From: Devosia salina
GTDB taxonomy: Bacteria > Pseudomonadota > Alphaproteobacteria > Rhizobiales > Devosiaceae
Assembly: GCF_019504385.1 (NCBI RefSeq)
Contig: NZ_CP080590.1
Coordinates: forward strand, 1,406,001 to 1,470,000
Length of the DNA: 64,000 bases
Direction of reading: 5' to 3'
Shown piece by piece: positions 44,010 through 52,935 of the stretch. The notes under the pieces are model-generated. The model had not been told where the DNA came from and ran no database searches. It saw only the letters and a program-made list of their open reading frames with translations. Each line of letters begins with the position of its first letter. Positions within the stretch are counted from its first letter, which is position 1. The position numbers and the translations under genes are program-made.

Positions 44010-45200
44010 ATGCCTGACACCGCCCCCTATGCCAGCAAGTCGGACCAGTCGCGCGGCCGGCTCTACGGTACCGGCGCCAGCCCGACGCGCTCCGAATTTC
44101 AGCGCGACCGCGACCGCATCATCCATTCCACCGCCTTTCGGCGCCTGCAGCACAAGACACAGGTCTTTCTGGCGCACGAGGGCCGGCACTTCCGCAATCG
44201 ACTGACGCACACCCTTGAGGTCAGCCAGATCGCCCGGTCCATTGCCCGCGCGCTGCGCCTGGATGAGGACCTGGCCGAAGCCGTCGCCCTGAGCCACGAC
44301 CTGGGCCACACGCCCTTTGGCCATGCCGGCGAACGGGCCTTGCACCGTGCCATGGCGCCCTTTGGAGGTTTCGATCACAATCTGCAGGCCCTGCGCGTCG
44401 TCACCCTCCTGGAGAACCGGTATGCCGAGCACGACGGACTGAACCTGACCTGGGAGACCCTTGAAGGCATCCTCAAGCACAATGGTCCGCTGGTTGACGC
44501 AGCCGGCACGCCCGTAGGTCGCTACCTGGAGGAGGGACTGCCGGCCGGTCTCGACGCCATCCTGACGCCTGGCGATCTGCGTCTTGATACACATGCAAGC
44601 CTGGAGGCACAGGTCGCTGCCGTCGCCGACGACATCGCCTACAATGCCCATGATATCGACGATGCCTTGCGCGCCGGGCTGGTATCCCTGGCCGATTTTC
44701 TCGACGTGCCCTTGGCGGGGCCGATCGTCGCCGAAGTCCTGGACCTTTACCCGCAGGTCGCACCCAAGCGGCAGACCCATGAAGTGCAGCGCCGCATGAT
44801 TACCCGCGCCGTCGAGGACGTCATCACCACCAGCGCCGCCAATATTGCAGCGGCCGGGGTCGCTTCCGCCGAGGATGTGCGCCTGGCCGGTAAGGCGCTC
44901 GTTACCTTTTCGCCGGTCATGGCCAGAAATGAAAAGGGCCTCAAGGCCTTCCTGTTCAGCCGTGTCTATCGCCACGAGGCCGTCATGGTGCCGGTGCGCG
45001 AGAGCGAGGCCGTGGTTGAGCGCCTCTTCGCGCTCTATATGGAGAGCGCGGACATGCCCGGTCGCTGGGGCGAGGCGGGCAGGGCGGTACACGGTGCGGC
45101 GCGCGCTCGCATCGTGGCCGATTTCATCGCCGGCATGACTGACCCCTATGCCCTGGACGAACACCAGCGCCTGTTTGACGCTCGACCGGATTTCCGTTAA
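44010..45200 (+). CDS. dgt: dGTP triphosphohydrolase-like HD protein
   Basis: This 396-residue HD-domain enzyme hydrolyses dNTPs to nucleoside and tripolyphosphate. Its metal-binding residues are visible in R-L-T-H-T-L-E-V-S-Q, L-S-H-D-L-G-H-T-P-F-G-H-A-G (the H-D pair) and D-D-I-A-Y-N-A-H-D-I-D. The length matches the shorter dNTPase-like branch common in alphaproteobacteria rather than E. coli Dgt. GGACGACACCTC precedes ATG 44010; the upstream start 43986 adds nothing conserved. The gene is divergent from erpA and precedes argS. Confidence 0.92.
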   Translation: MPDTAPYASKSDQSRGRLYGTGASPTRSEFQRDRDRIIHSTAFRRLQHKTQVFLAHEGRHFRNRLTHTLEVSQIARSIARALRLDEDLAEAVALSHDLGHTPFGHAGERALHRAMAPFGGFDHNLQALRVVTLLENRYAEHDGLNLTWETLEGILKHNGPLVDAAGTPVGRYLEEGLPAGLDAILTPGDLRLDTHASLEAQVAAVADDIAYNAHDIDDALRAGLVSLADFLDVPLAGPIVAEVLDLYPQVAPKRQTHEVQRRMITRAVEDVITTSAANIAAAGVASAEDVRLAGKALVTFSPVMARNEKGLKAFLFSRVYRHEAVMVPVRESEAVVERLFALYMESADMPGRWGEAGRAVHGAARARIVADFIAGMTDPYALDEHQRLFDARPDFR

Positions 45201-45251
45201 CCGAACCGGATATCGGTGAGGCTTACCGGGCCCACACCCTTCCTCAGGTCC

Positions 45252-45274
45252 GTCCTCGGGCTTGACCCGAGGAC
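45252..45274. repeat. Palindrome with CGGGCTTGACCCG core before argS
   Basis: Arms 45252-45260 and 45266-45274 form a perfect 9-bp stem with loop CTTGA. Its core resembles the palindrome at 20321-20351. Confidence 0.6.
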
Positions 45275-45304
45275 CTCTCTCAACACCGCGGCAGCGGCGG
45301 GTGA

Positions 45305-45325
45305 CCTTCGGGTCGAGCCCGAGGG
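45305..45325. repeat. Second related palindrome before argS
   Basis: Arms 45305-45312 and 45318-45325 pair over 8 bp (one G-T pair) with loop TCGAG. It is the second unit of the same motif as the palindrome 31 bases earlier. Confidence 0.5.
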
Positions 45326-45384
45326 CGGAGCGGTGGTTGTGGCCGCGTCAGCCTTACCCAAACAGGACACATTGGTTACAGGCC

Positions 45385-47130
45385 ATGGACATTTTCGCCC
45401 TTTTCACCACCCGGGTCATCGAGGCCTTGCGTGCCGACTACCCTGAGCTCGATGAGGGGCTGCTTGCGCGCGTTGTGGTGGAGCCGCCGCGGGACGCTGC
45501 CCATGGCGACCTGAGCACCAATGCCGCAATGGTCGTCGCCAAGCCGCTGGGCAAGAACCCGCGCGAGGTCGCGGCAGGCCTGGTCGAGCGCTTCAAGGCT
45601 GCGCCGGACGTGACGGCCGTCGAGGTCGCCGGTCCGGGCTTCATCAACTTCCGTCTCTCTGACGCCATTTGGCATCAGGTCCTGAAGGCGGTTGGCGCGC
45701 AGGGCGAGAATTATGGCCGTTCGAACCTGGGCAAGGGCGAACGGGTCAATGTCGAATATGTCTCGGCCAATCCCACCGGCCCCATGCATGTGGGCCACAC
45801 CCGCGGCGCCGTGTTCGGCGATGCCCTGGCTTCGCTCATGGCGTGGTCGGGCTATGACGTGACGCGCGAATACTACATCAACGACACGGGCGGGCAGACC
45901 ATCATCCTTGGTCAGTCGGCGCTGCTGCGTTATCGCGAGGCACTGGGCGAAAGCATCGAGATCCCGTCCGGCTTCTATCCGGGCGATTATCTGGTGCCCG
46001 TGGGCAAGGCCCTGGCGGCCGAATATGGCACGACCCTGCTCGAAATGCCCGAACAGGACGCCGTCCTGATCGCCCGTGAGGCTGCCCTTGCGGCCATGAT
46101 GGAATTGATCAAGGCCGATCTGGCCCAGCTCAATATTCACCACGACGTCTTCTTCTCCGAGCGCACGCTGCACGGGCAGGGCGGTGACATCCAGACCACG
46201 CTCGATTGGCTGCGCGAGGAGGGCATGGTCTATGAGGGCCGGCTCGAGCCGCCCAAGGGCAAGACGCCCGAGGATTGGGAAGATCGCGAGCAGACCCTGT
46301 TTCGTGCCACCGATTATGGCGACGACACCGACCGGGCGCTGGTCAAGTCGGATGGATCCTATACCTATTTCGCCGCCGACATTGCCTATCACCGCAACAA
46401 ATATCTGCGCGGCTTCAAGCACATGGTCAATGTGCTGGGCGCCGACCATTCGGGCTATGTTAAGCGCCTCTCCGCCGCCGTGAAGGCCGTCTCCAATGGC
46501 GAAGCCGACATCGACGTGCGCATCTGCCAGCTTGTCCGCCTGCTCAAGAATGGCGAGCCATTCAAGATGTCCAAGCGCTCGGGCGACCTCGTCACCCTGG
46601 CCGACGTCGTCGACGAAGTGGGCGCCGACGCCACCCGCTTCATGCTCCTGTTCCGCCGCAATGACGCATCGATGGATTTCGACTTTGCGCTGGTCAAGGA
46701 ACAGACTCGCGACAATCCCGTATTCTACGTTCAATATGCCCATGCGCGCGCCTGCTCCATCTTCCGGACCGCGGAAAGGGACATGCCGGAGCTCGACATT
46801 TCCCCTGCCGCGCTGGCCGCCGCCGAGGTGGAAATGCTTGGCTCGTCTGCAGATATCGAGTTGATCCGCCTGCTCGGCGCCTGGCCGCGGACAGTGGCCG
46901 CGGCCACCCTCGCGCATGAGCCGCACCGGATCGCCTTCTATGTCCACGAGCTCGCCGGGGCCCTGCACGGCTTCTGGGCGAAGGGCAAGGATGACCCGCA
47001 GTTACGATTTGTTAACCTTTCGGACCCGAAGTTGACCCTAGCTCGACTCGCACTCGTCGACGCCGTTCGTCAGGTAATTCGCAACGGCCTGGGGATTCTG
47101 GGGGTCTCGGCGCCCGAGGAGCTTTCATAA
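45385..47130 (+). CDS. argS: Arginyl-tRNA synthetase
   Basis: This 581-residue class I synthetase charges tRNA-Arg. The N-terminal Add1 domain (about 1-110) is followed by S-A-N-P-T-G-P-M-H-V-G-H (H-V-G-H at 135-138) and K-M-S-K-R at 394-398. The C-terminal helical domain contains a conserved L-x-x-Y-A-H-A-R-like stretch (V-Q-Y-A-H-A-R). The frame is open back to 45262, but that part covers intergenic palindromes; ATG 45385 begins the conserved M-D-I-F. The SPOR gene follows 74 bases later. Confidence 0.96.
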   Translation: MDIFALFTTRVIEALRADYPELDEGLLARVVVEPPRDAAHGDLSTNAAMVVAKPLGKNPREVAAGLVERFKAAPDVTAVEVAGPGFINFRLSDAIWHQVLKAVGAQGENYGRSNLGKGERVNVEYVSANPTGPMHVGHTRGAVFGDALASLMAWSGYDVTREYYINDTGGQTIILGQSALLRYREALGESIEIPSGFYPGDYLVPVGKALAAEYGTTLLEMPEQDAVLIAREAALAAMMELIKADLAQLNIHHDVFFSERTLHGQGGDIQTTLDWLREEGMVYEGRLEPPKGKTPEDWEDREQTLFRATDYGDDTDRALVKSDGSYTYFAADIAYHRNKYLRGFKHMVNVLGADHSGYVKRLSAAVKAVSNGEADIDVRICQLVRLLKNGEPFKMSKRSGDLVTLADVVDEVGADATRFMLLFRRNDASMDFDFALVKEQTRDNPVFYVQYAHARACSIFRTAERDMPELDISPAALAAAEVEMLGSSADIELIRLLGAWPRTVAAATLAHEPHRIAFYVHELAGALHGFWAKGKDDPQLRFVNLSDPKLTLARLALVDAVRQVIRNGLGILGVSAPEELS

Positions 47131-47204
47131 TTCGGGCGCATTGGTGTGAAAACTCGCGGCCAAGTCCTTGACAGGACTATCCGCATTCTAGGGGCGCTGC
47201 CAAA

Positions 47205-49223
47205 ATGACGTCAGCGAAACCGCAAGCAATGGCTGCACAGACCGAAGCACCGGACGATCTTATTGCCGAACTGGCCCGCCTCATGGCGGACGACGCCCGC
47301 GTGAATCAGCCGCCGGCCAACGAGCCCGCCGCTCCGGTCAGGATACCGGGCGACAGTCCCGCCACGCCGGCGCCGCGCTTCGATTTCTCCGCCAATGACC
47401 GGGCGAAGGCGCCATCCTCTCCCGTCCGCATCCCCGGTGGCGACGCCGGGGCAGGGCAGGGCGCCGAACCCTTTGCCTTCGATTTCGAGATCGGCCGGCC
47501 CGCCACCACCGCGGCGCCGGTTTCGCCGGTTCCGGCAGGGCCTGCGCCGACCCCGCCCCGTGCCGAAAATCCCAAGCCCCCGGCTGAAGAGCCAGCGGCC
47601 CTCGACCAGGATAGCCTGGCCGACCTGATCGCTGCCGAGCTGGCTGCCGACATGGCGCCGGAGCCCGCGGCGCCCGAAGCTGAAGCCCAGTCCGACGCCA
47701 CACCCGATGCCGACAATTTCGGCGTTCCGCCGGTCTTTGGCCTCGGCTCTGCCAATGCCGTCACCGCGCCGGTCGCCCCTGCGCCTCAGGCTGAACCGCA
47801 GGCCGCCGCGGTCAGCGAACCCGAGCTGCCCGAACCCCCGCGCAAGCCCGATGATGGCATGCTGGATCCACTCGACGAGATTGAACGCCTCGTGGGACCC
47901 GCGGTGCGCATGAATGCGGCGAACCCGGCTCCGGCGCTGCGCAGCCTTGCGACGCCGACCCTGCCCGAGCCATCGCCTGCCGCGCCCCCGGAGACGCAAG
48001 CAACCCCCAAGGCCGCAACCCCCGCCGCCGATCCGGCCATCCAGGTCAATTCGGTCGACGAGGCCATCCTTGCCGCCGCCGCAGCCACCGGGGCCCATGT
48101 CGAATGGGTCAATGCCGGTGCATCCGAGCCCGACGAGGTGTCGGTGGACGAGACTTACGCCGAGCCGGCGCGCGCCGCCGGTTTCCGCCTCAACCGCGCC
48201 GTGGTGGGGCCATTGGTGGCCGTCGGCCTGCTCGCCGTGGCCGGCTTTGGCCTCTATTGGGCGCTGGGGCAGGGTGGCGGCTCCACCGGTCCTGCGCCGC
48301 TCCTGGTGGCCGACACCACCCCGACCAAGGAAGTGCCCGAAGCCGACGTTTCGGCCACGACCGCGCAATCCGTGGTTTTCAACGAAATCTCCGGCACCGA
48401 CGCGCCGGCCGACGAACAGATCGTGTCGCGTGATCAGGCCGATACCGAAGCCGTTGTCGCCGCGAACAGCCCGGTTTCCATCTCCGGCGTGATCGCCGAC
48501 GCGGATGGCGGCACCGTCGATCCCAATCAGGATGGCCTCGTCAACCGCAAGGTCCGCACCGTCACCGTCCGCCCCGATGGCACCATCGTCAGCGGCGTGG
48601 ACAGCCTGGCCGGATCGTCCATCCTGCCGGTCGACCGCCCCAACGTGCCCGACGTGCCGGGCGCGGACTTCTCCACGCCTGACCTCATTGCCAGTGCCGC
48701 GACCGATGCCGGCTCGGCAGCGCCGGCCGCGTCTGCCGAAACCACGCCCGTGCTCGATGTGGCGGTGGCCGAACCCGGCGCGGTGATTCCCGTTGTCGAT
48801 GCCGCCGGCGCCCCGGTGGCCGGTCGCAGCGTCACCATGCCCATGCAGCGTCCGGACGACTTCGCCGCTTTGGCGGCCTCTGCCATCGCGGCGGCCCAGG
48901 CCACGCCCCTTGCTGCGGCGCCCGCCGCGTCCACGCCCGTTGCCGCAGCGCCGGCTCCGGCCGCAACCAGCGCCGTCACGCCGGCGGCGGCCTATGTGCA
49001 GATGGCCTCGCAGCGCAGCGAGGAGGCCGCCCGCCAATCCGCCCAGGCCGTGGCAACCCGCTATGGCGTGCTATTCAGCGGCGTCAGCCCCGAAATCCAG
49101 CGCGTCGATCTGGGCGAGCGCGGCATTTATTACCGCGTGCTGGTGCCGGCGGCTTCGCGCGAAAGCGCGGCCAATATCTGCACCAACGTCAAGGCGGCGG
49201 GTGGCGACTGCCTGCTGCTTTAG
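47205..49223 (+). CDS. SPOR-domain cell-envelope protein
   Basis: This 672-residue protein has three parts: a long cytoplasmic Ala/Pro/Glu-rich region (1-330) with little predicted structure; one membrane helix (about 333-355, V-V-G-P-L-V-A-V-G-L-L); and a periplasmic part ending in an about 75-residue SPOR domain (from Y-V-Q-M-A-S-Q-R-S-E-E-A to C-L-L-L). SPOR domains bind denuded peptidoglycan at the division site. Two cysteines lie near the C-terminus (I-C-T-N and D-C-L-L-L). The gene follows argS and directly precedes scpA. Confidence 0.87.
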   Translation: MTSAKPQAMAAQTEAPDDLIAELARLMADDARVNQPPANEPAAPVRIPGDSPATPAPRFDFSANDRAKAPSSPVRIPGGDAGAGQGAEPFAFDFEIGRPATTAAPVSPVPAGPAPTPPRAENPKPPAEEPAALDQDSLADLIAAELAADMAPEPAAPEAEAQSDATPDADNFGVPPVFGLGSANAVTAPVAPAPQAEPQAAAVSEPELPEPPRKPDDGMLDPLDEIERLVGPAVRMNAANPAPALRSLATPTLPEPSPAAPPETQATPKAATPAADPAIQVNSVDEAILAAAAATGAHVEWVNAGASEPDEVSVDETYAEPARAAGFRLNRAVVGPLVAVGLLAVAGFGLYWALGQGGGSTGPAPLLVADTTPTKEVPEADVSATTAQSVVFNEISGTDAPADEQIVSRDQADTEAVVAANSPVSISGVIADADGGTVDPNQDGLVNRKVRTVTVRPDGTIVSGVDSLAGSSILPVDRPNVPDVPGADFSTPDLIASAATDAGSAAPAASAETTPVLDVAVAEPGAVIPVVDAAGAPVAGRSVTMPMQRPDDFAALAASAIAAAQATPLAAAPAASTPVAAAPAPAATSAVTPAAAYVQMASQRSEEAARQSAQAVATRYGVLFSGVSPEIQRVDLGERGIYYRVLVPAASRESAANICTNVKAAGGDCLLL

Positions 49224-49301
49224 CCGGTCCACGCACTCGCTTGACGCTGGCGCCGCCAGCGGCCAAGGATGGAGCATGACGGCCACCCTGACAGACGGCA
49301 G

Positions 49302-50090
49302 ATGACCAGCGCTGAAACCAATTGGTTCGACACGCCCGCACCGCCGCCTGCCGACGAGGTGCTGCGTGTCGATGTCGGCGGCTATGAGGGGCCGCTGGAC
49401 CTGCTCCTTGATCTCGCGCGGCGCCAGAAGGTCGACCTTTCCGGCATTTCCGTCCTGGCTCTGGCCGAGCAATATCTCGCTTTCATCGACACGATCCGCG
49501 AGCGCCGCATCGAGGTGGCAGCCGATTACCTCGTCATGGCCGCCTGGCTGGCCTATCTGAAAAGCCGCCTCATGGTGCCGCAGGCGCCGGGCGACGAAGA
49601 GCCGAGCGGCGAGATGCTGGCTGCCATGCTGCAGTCCCGGCTCAAGCGCCTGGAAGCCATGCGCACCGCTGCCAGCCGCCTGATGAACCGGCCCCGCCTT
49701 GGCTTCCAGATCTATGCGCGCGGTGCGCCGGAGCCCATGGAGATCGCAAGGCGCTCTATATGGGAGGCGAGCCTCTACGACCTGCTCAAGGCCTATTCTA
49801 CGCAGCGCGAGCGCGGCATCGTTACCGACTATGCTCCACGCCTGCGCAGCGTCTGGTCGCTCCAGGACGCGCGCGACATTCTCCAGCGGCTGATCGGGGA
49901 CAGCCAGGAATGGGTATCGCTCGACGCCTATCTCGTCGACTATCTGGCCAAGCCGACCGAGCGCGCCACTGTTCGGGCCTCCACCTTCGCTTCAAGCCTT
50001 GAACTGGTGCGCCAGGGCGAAATTGACATCCGCCAGACCGAGACTTTCGGTCCCCTCTTCATGCGCCGCCGCCAGAGGGACCAAGGGTGA
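49302..50090 (+). CDS. scpA: Segregation and condensation protein A
   Basis: This 262-residue kleisin bridges SMC heads in the bacterial condensin. The signature Y-E-G-P-L-D-L-L-L-D-L stands at about residues 27-37, followed by A-D-Y-L-V-M-A-A-W-L-A-Y-L-K-S-R-L and R-L-K-R-L-E-A-M-R-x-A. The C-terminal winged-helix part has F-A-S-S-L-E-L-V-R-Q-G and Q-T-E-T-F-G-P-L. ATG 49302 is chosen over 49269, which has no ribosome-binding site. The stop overlaps the scpB start as GTGA. Confidence 0.92.
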   Translation: MTSAETNWFDTPAPPPADEVLRVDVGGYEGPLDLLLDLARRQKVDLSGISVLALAEQYLAFIDTIRERRIEVAADYLVMAAWLAYLKSRLMVPQAPGDEEPSGEMLAAMLQSRLKRLEAMRTAASRLMNRPRLGFQIYARGAPEPMEIARRSIWEASLYDLLKAYSTQRERGIVTDYAPRLRSVWSLQDARDILQRLIGDSQEWVSLDAYLVDYLAKPTERATVRASTFASSLELVRQGEIDIRQTETFGPLFMRRRQRDQG

Positions 50091-50755
50091 CCACGCTTCC
50101 CGACGATCAGAGCGGCGAGGTCCTGCGCCGGCATCTGCGCATTCTCGAGGCGCTGCTGTTCGCATCGGCCGAACCGCTCCGGATCCCCGAAATGGCACCC
50201 TATTTCGGCGAGGAAACCGACATTGCCGGCCTGCTCGACGTGCTGGCCGCCCAATATGCCGACCGGGGCGTCAACCTGGTGCGCCGTGGGGATGGGTGGG
50301 CCTTCCGCACGGCCGAGGACCTGGGTTTCCTGCTGCGCCGGGAGGAGCAGGAAACGCGTCCCCTCTCGCGGGCCGCGCTCGAAACGCTGTCCATCATCGC
50401 CTATCACCAGCCGGCCACCCGCGCCGAGATCGAGGAAGTACGCGGGGTGGCCACCGGCAAGGGCACCCTGGACCTGCTCATGGAGGCCGGCTGGGTGCGC
50501 ATGCGCGGCCGGCGCCGCACGCCTGGGCGTCCCGTCACCTATGGCACCACCGACGCGTTCCTCGATCATTTCGGGCTGGAAGCGCTTTCGGACCTGCCGG
50601 GCCTCGATGAGCTCAAGGGCGCCGGACTGCTTTCGGGCCGCTTGCCGCCGGACCTGCAGATTCCGTTGCCTTTCGACGGCGCCTTGCGGGACGACGAAGA
50701 CCCACTCGATCCATCAGATCCGGGTGATCCGGAGCCGGCGGATGACGAAACTTGA
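50087..50755 (+). CDS. scpB: Segregation and condensation protein B
   Basis: This 222-residue protein has two winged-helix domains and partners ScpA in the SMC complex. Recognisable stretches are L-E-A-L-L-F-A-S-A-E-P-L near the N-terminus, L-S-R-A-A-L-E-T-L-S-I-I-A-Y-H-Q-P-A-T-R and R-P-V-T-Y-G-T-T-D-A-F-L. The tail is acidic (D-D-E-D-P-L-D-P-S-D-P). The start is GTG, overlapping the scpA stop. tatA follows after 121 bases that include a CGCGT-N3-ACGCG inverted repeat (50839-50851). Confidence 0.92.
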   Translation: MTTLPDDQSGEVLRRHLRILEALLFASAEPLRIPEMAPYFGEETDIAGLLDVLAAQYADRGVNLVRRGDGWAFRTAEDLGFLLRREEQETRPLSRAALETLSIIAYHQPATRAEIEEVRGVATGKGTLDLLMEAGWVRMRGRRRTPGRPVTYGTTDAFLDHFGLEALSDLPGLDELKGAGLLSGRLPPDLQIPLPFDGALRDDEDPLDPSDPGDPEPADDET

Positions 50756-50876
50756 GGGTTCGGTGTGCTTTCTCGCACCGCCGGAGGAACACGTTCTTGT
50801 GTTCGGGTGCATTTAAACCTATTTCTCGGTCTATCTATCGCGTGTAACGCGTATCTGGAGTTCTAGGGAGACCATC

Positions 50877-51095
50877 ATGCACGCGCCGTCTATTTGGGGC
50901 CTTCTCGTTGTCGCCGTCGTTGTCATCCTGCTGTTCGGCCGTGGGAAGATCTCCGGCATGATGGGCGAAGTCGCCCAGGGGATCAAAGCCTTCCAGAAAG
51001 GCATGAAGGACGACGACAAGCCCGCCGAGCGCCTTCAGGCCGATGCACCGCGCACGGTCGATGCCAATGAGGTGGACAAGAGCAAGGACGCCTGA
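50877..51095 (+). CDS. tatA: Twin-arginine translocase subunit TatA
   Basis: This 72-residue pore subunit has an N-terminal membrane helix (W-G-L-L-V-V-A-V-V-V-I-L-L-F-G), the hinge F-G-R-G-K-I, and an amphipathic helix (M-G-E-V-A-Q-G-I-K-A-F-Q-K-G-M-K). The short acidic tail is usual. It multimerises during transport of folded proteins through TatBC. GGGAGA lies seven bases before the ATG. It is first of the tatABC operon. Confidence 0.95.
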   Translation: MHAPSIWGLLVVAVVVILLFGRGKISGMMGEVAQGIKAFQKGMKDDDKPAERLQADAPRTVDANEVDKSKDA

Positions 51096-51153
51096 GGGCG
51101 CCCTGGTTCTGATCCACTAGTGGCGGCTCGTCCGCCCACCGGAGACTAAATCC

Positions 51154-51987
51154 ATGCTCGGCATTGGCTGGACAGAGATGCTGGTGATCGGCATCGTTGC
51201 GCTGATCTTCATCGGCCCCAAGGACCTGCCGGTGGTCATGGGCCGCATCGGCAAGGTTATCGGCCAGGTGCAACGCATGGGCCGCGAGTTCCAGCGCGAA
51301 ATCAACAAGGCCACGGGGCTGGACGAGGTGCGCAATCTGCGGACCTCCATCACTTCGCCGCTCAAGAAGACCGCCGACGAAATCCGCAAGGAATTCAACG
51401 CGATCGGTTCTGACGGCCAGCCCAAGCCAAGCGGCGCGCTGAAGCCCACCGATCCGAACACCGAAAGCGTGGTCGAAGCGATCGAAAAGCAGGCAGGCAT
51501 GGCCTCCTCGGCCAAGACCAGCACCGAATTGGCGGCCGAATACGGCTTTGTTCCCGGCAAGGCAGACGAGCCGGTCAAGGCGGCGCGCAAGCCGTCCGGG
51601 CCGCCGAGCTACGCCGACACCGATATGGCCAAGGCCGAGGCGGCAAAGGCCGCCGCTGCCGCCAAGCCCGCAAAGGCCGCACGGTCGGGCTCGGCAACGA
51701 AGGCGACCCCCAAGGCGGCGTCCAAGACAGCCCCTAAGGCAGCCACCAAGGCAGCGCCAAAGACCGCGGCCAAGACCTCGGCAAAATCGGCCACAGGGCC
51801 TGCAGCCAAAGCCGCCGCTCCCAAATCCGCGGCCCCCAAACCTGCTGCCCCCAAGACCGGCGCAGTAAAGGCTGCGGAGCCCGGCGCGACCGCGAGAAAA
51901 CCGGCTCGTAAGGCCGCGGCCAAGCCCGCCGCCAAGCCCGCCGCAAAGCGCGCAAAACCTGCCGAAACGGCCGGAAAGACCGAGTAA
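51154..51987 (+). CDS. tatB: Twin-arginine translocase subunit TatB with long Ala/Lys/Pro tail
   Basis: This 277-residue protein starts with the TatB motif: M-L-G-I-G-W-T-E-M-L-V-I-G-I-V-A-L-I-F-I-G-P-K-D-L-P, then an amphipathic helix with basic residues and a helical segment. The final 125 residues are almost entirely Ala, Lys and Pro (K-A-A-P-K-A type repeats), histone-H1-like and probably disordered. Codons in that part are repetitive. It pairs with TatC to receive signal peptides. The stop abuts tatC directly (TAA then ATG). Confidence 0.92.
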   Translation: MLGIGWTEMLVIGIVALIFIGPKDLPVVMGRIGKVIGQVQRMGREFQREINKATGLDEVRNLRTSITSPLKKTADEIRKEFNAIGSDGQPKPSGALKPTDPNTESVVEAIEKQAGMASSAKTSTELAAEYGFVPGKADEPVKAARKPSGPPSYADTDMAKAEAAKAAAAAKPAKAARSGSATKATPKAASKTAPKAATKAAPKTAAKTSAKSATGPAAKAAAPKSAAPKPAAPKTGAVKAAEPGATARKPARKAAAKPAAKPAAKRAKPAETAGKTE

Positions 51988-52821
51988 ATGGCCGACACGC
52001 AGCCCAAGATCGAAGACAAGACCAAGCCCGAGGCCGAAGACGAACTGGCCGGGAGCGAAGCGCCACTGCTCGAGCATCTGGTCGAGCTGCGCAAGCGGCT
52101 GATCAACAGTGCCATCGCGGTGGTCGTGCTGATGGTGGTCTGCTTCATCTTTGCCGGGCAGATTTTCGATGTCTTGCTCAACCCCTATCGCTCGATCTAT
52201 CCCAATCCGGGCGATATGCAGTTGATCTACACGGCGCCGCAGGAATTCTTCTTCACCCAGCTCAACCTGGCCCTGTTCGGCGCGATTTTCCTGGGCTTCC
52301 CCTATATCGCGACGCAGATCTACCGCTTCGTGGCGCCGGGCCTTTACAAGCACGAGCGCAAGGCGCTGGTGCCTTATCTGGTTGCCACGCCGATCTTCTT
52401 TCTGCTCGGCGCTGCCATGGTCTATTTCGCCGTCCTGCCCATGGCGCTGCATTTCTTCGCCGGCATGCAGACCGACGAGATCAAGCTACTGGCCAAGGTG
52501 TCCGAATATCTCGGCCTTGCCACCACGCTGATCCTGGCTTTCGGCATCTGTTTCCAGCTTCCCGTGGTGCTGACGCTGCTGGCGCAGATCGACCTGGTCA
52601 ATGTCGACATGCTCAAGAAGGGGCGCCGCTACGCAATCGTGGGCATTCTGGTCGTGGCCGCCTTGGTCTCGCCGCCTGACCCCATCTCGCAGATCGGCCT
52701 TGCCTTGCCGATGTATGCTCTCTACGAACTCGCTATCCTGTCGGTGCGCATGGTGCAGAAGCGCCGTGAAGCTGCCCTGGCGGCGCAGGAAGCCGAGCTC
52801 TCCGGCTCATCCTCCGACTAG
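51988..52821 (+). CDS. tatC: Twin-arginine translocase subunit TatC
   Basis: This 277-residue membrane protein has six helices and the TatC signatures: L-L-E-H-L-V-E-L-R-K-R-L near residue 30, F-x-x-P-Y-I-A-T-Q-I-Y-R-F-V-A-P-G-L-Y (first cytoplasmic loop), E-Y-L-G-L, and P-P-D-P-I-S-Q near the C-terminus. It binds the twin-arginine signal peptide. The N-terminus is acidic. The ATG follows the tatB stop with no spacer, so the two are coupled. Confidence 0.96.
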   Translation: MADTQPKIEDKTKPEAEDELAGSEAPLLEHLVELRKRLINSAIAVVVLMVVCFIFAGQIFDVLLNPYRSIYPNPGDMQLIYTAPQEFFFTQLNLALFGAIFLGFPYIATQIYRFVAPGLYKHERKALVPYLVATPIFFLLGAAMVYFAVLPMALHFFAGMQTDEIKLLAKVSEYLGLATTLILAFGICFQLPVVLTLLAQIDLVNVDMLKKGRRYAIVGILVVAALVSPPDPISQIGLALPMYALYELAILSVRMVQKRREAALAAQEAELSGSSSD

Positions 52822-52935
52822 CTGCGCTCGCATGCGGGCGCAGCACGCTGTGCCCGCGGCCTTCTGCAGGCCCGCCGTGGGCATGTTTTCCCGGCCTGCC
52901 ACAGCAGAAAGAGGCGGGCCAGGCCCGTAGCAGCT

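Noticed and set aside
45376..46968. 530-residue minus-strand ORF opposite argS
   Set aside because: Long open frame produced by GC-biased codons of argS on the other strand.
47211..49037. 608-residue minus-strand ORF opposite the SPOR gene
   Set aside because: Gly/Arg-rich composition shadow of an Ala/Pro-rich gene; no domain recognised.
51660..51960. Tandem repeats suggestive of CRISPR or VNTR
   Set aside because: They are in-frame Ala/Lys/Pro codon repeats in tatB without spacers.
50983..52452. 489-residue minus-strand ORF opposite tatB/tatC
   Set aside because: Repetitive Gly/Arg translation of the TatB tail codons; not a gene.
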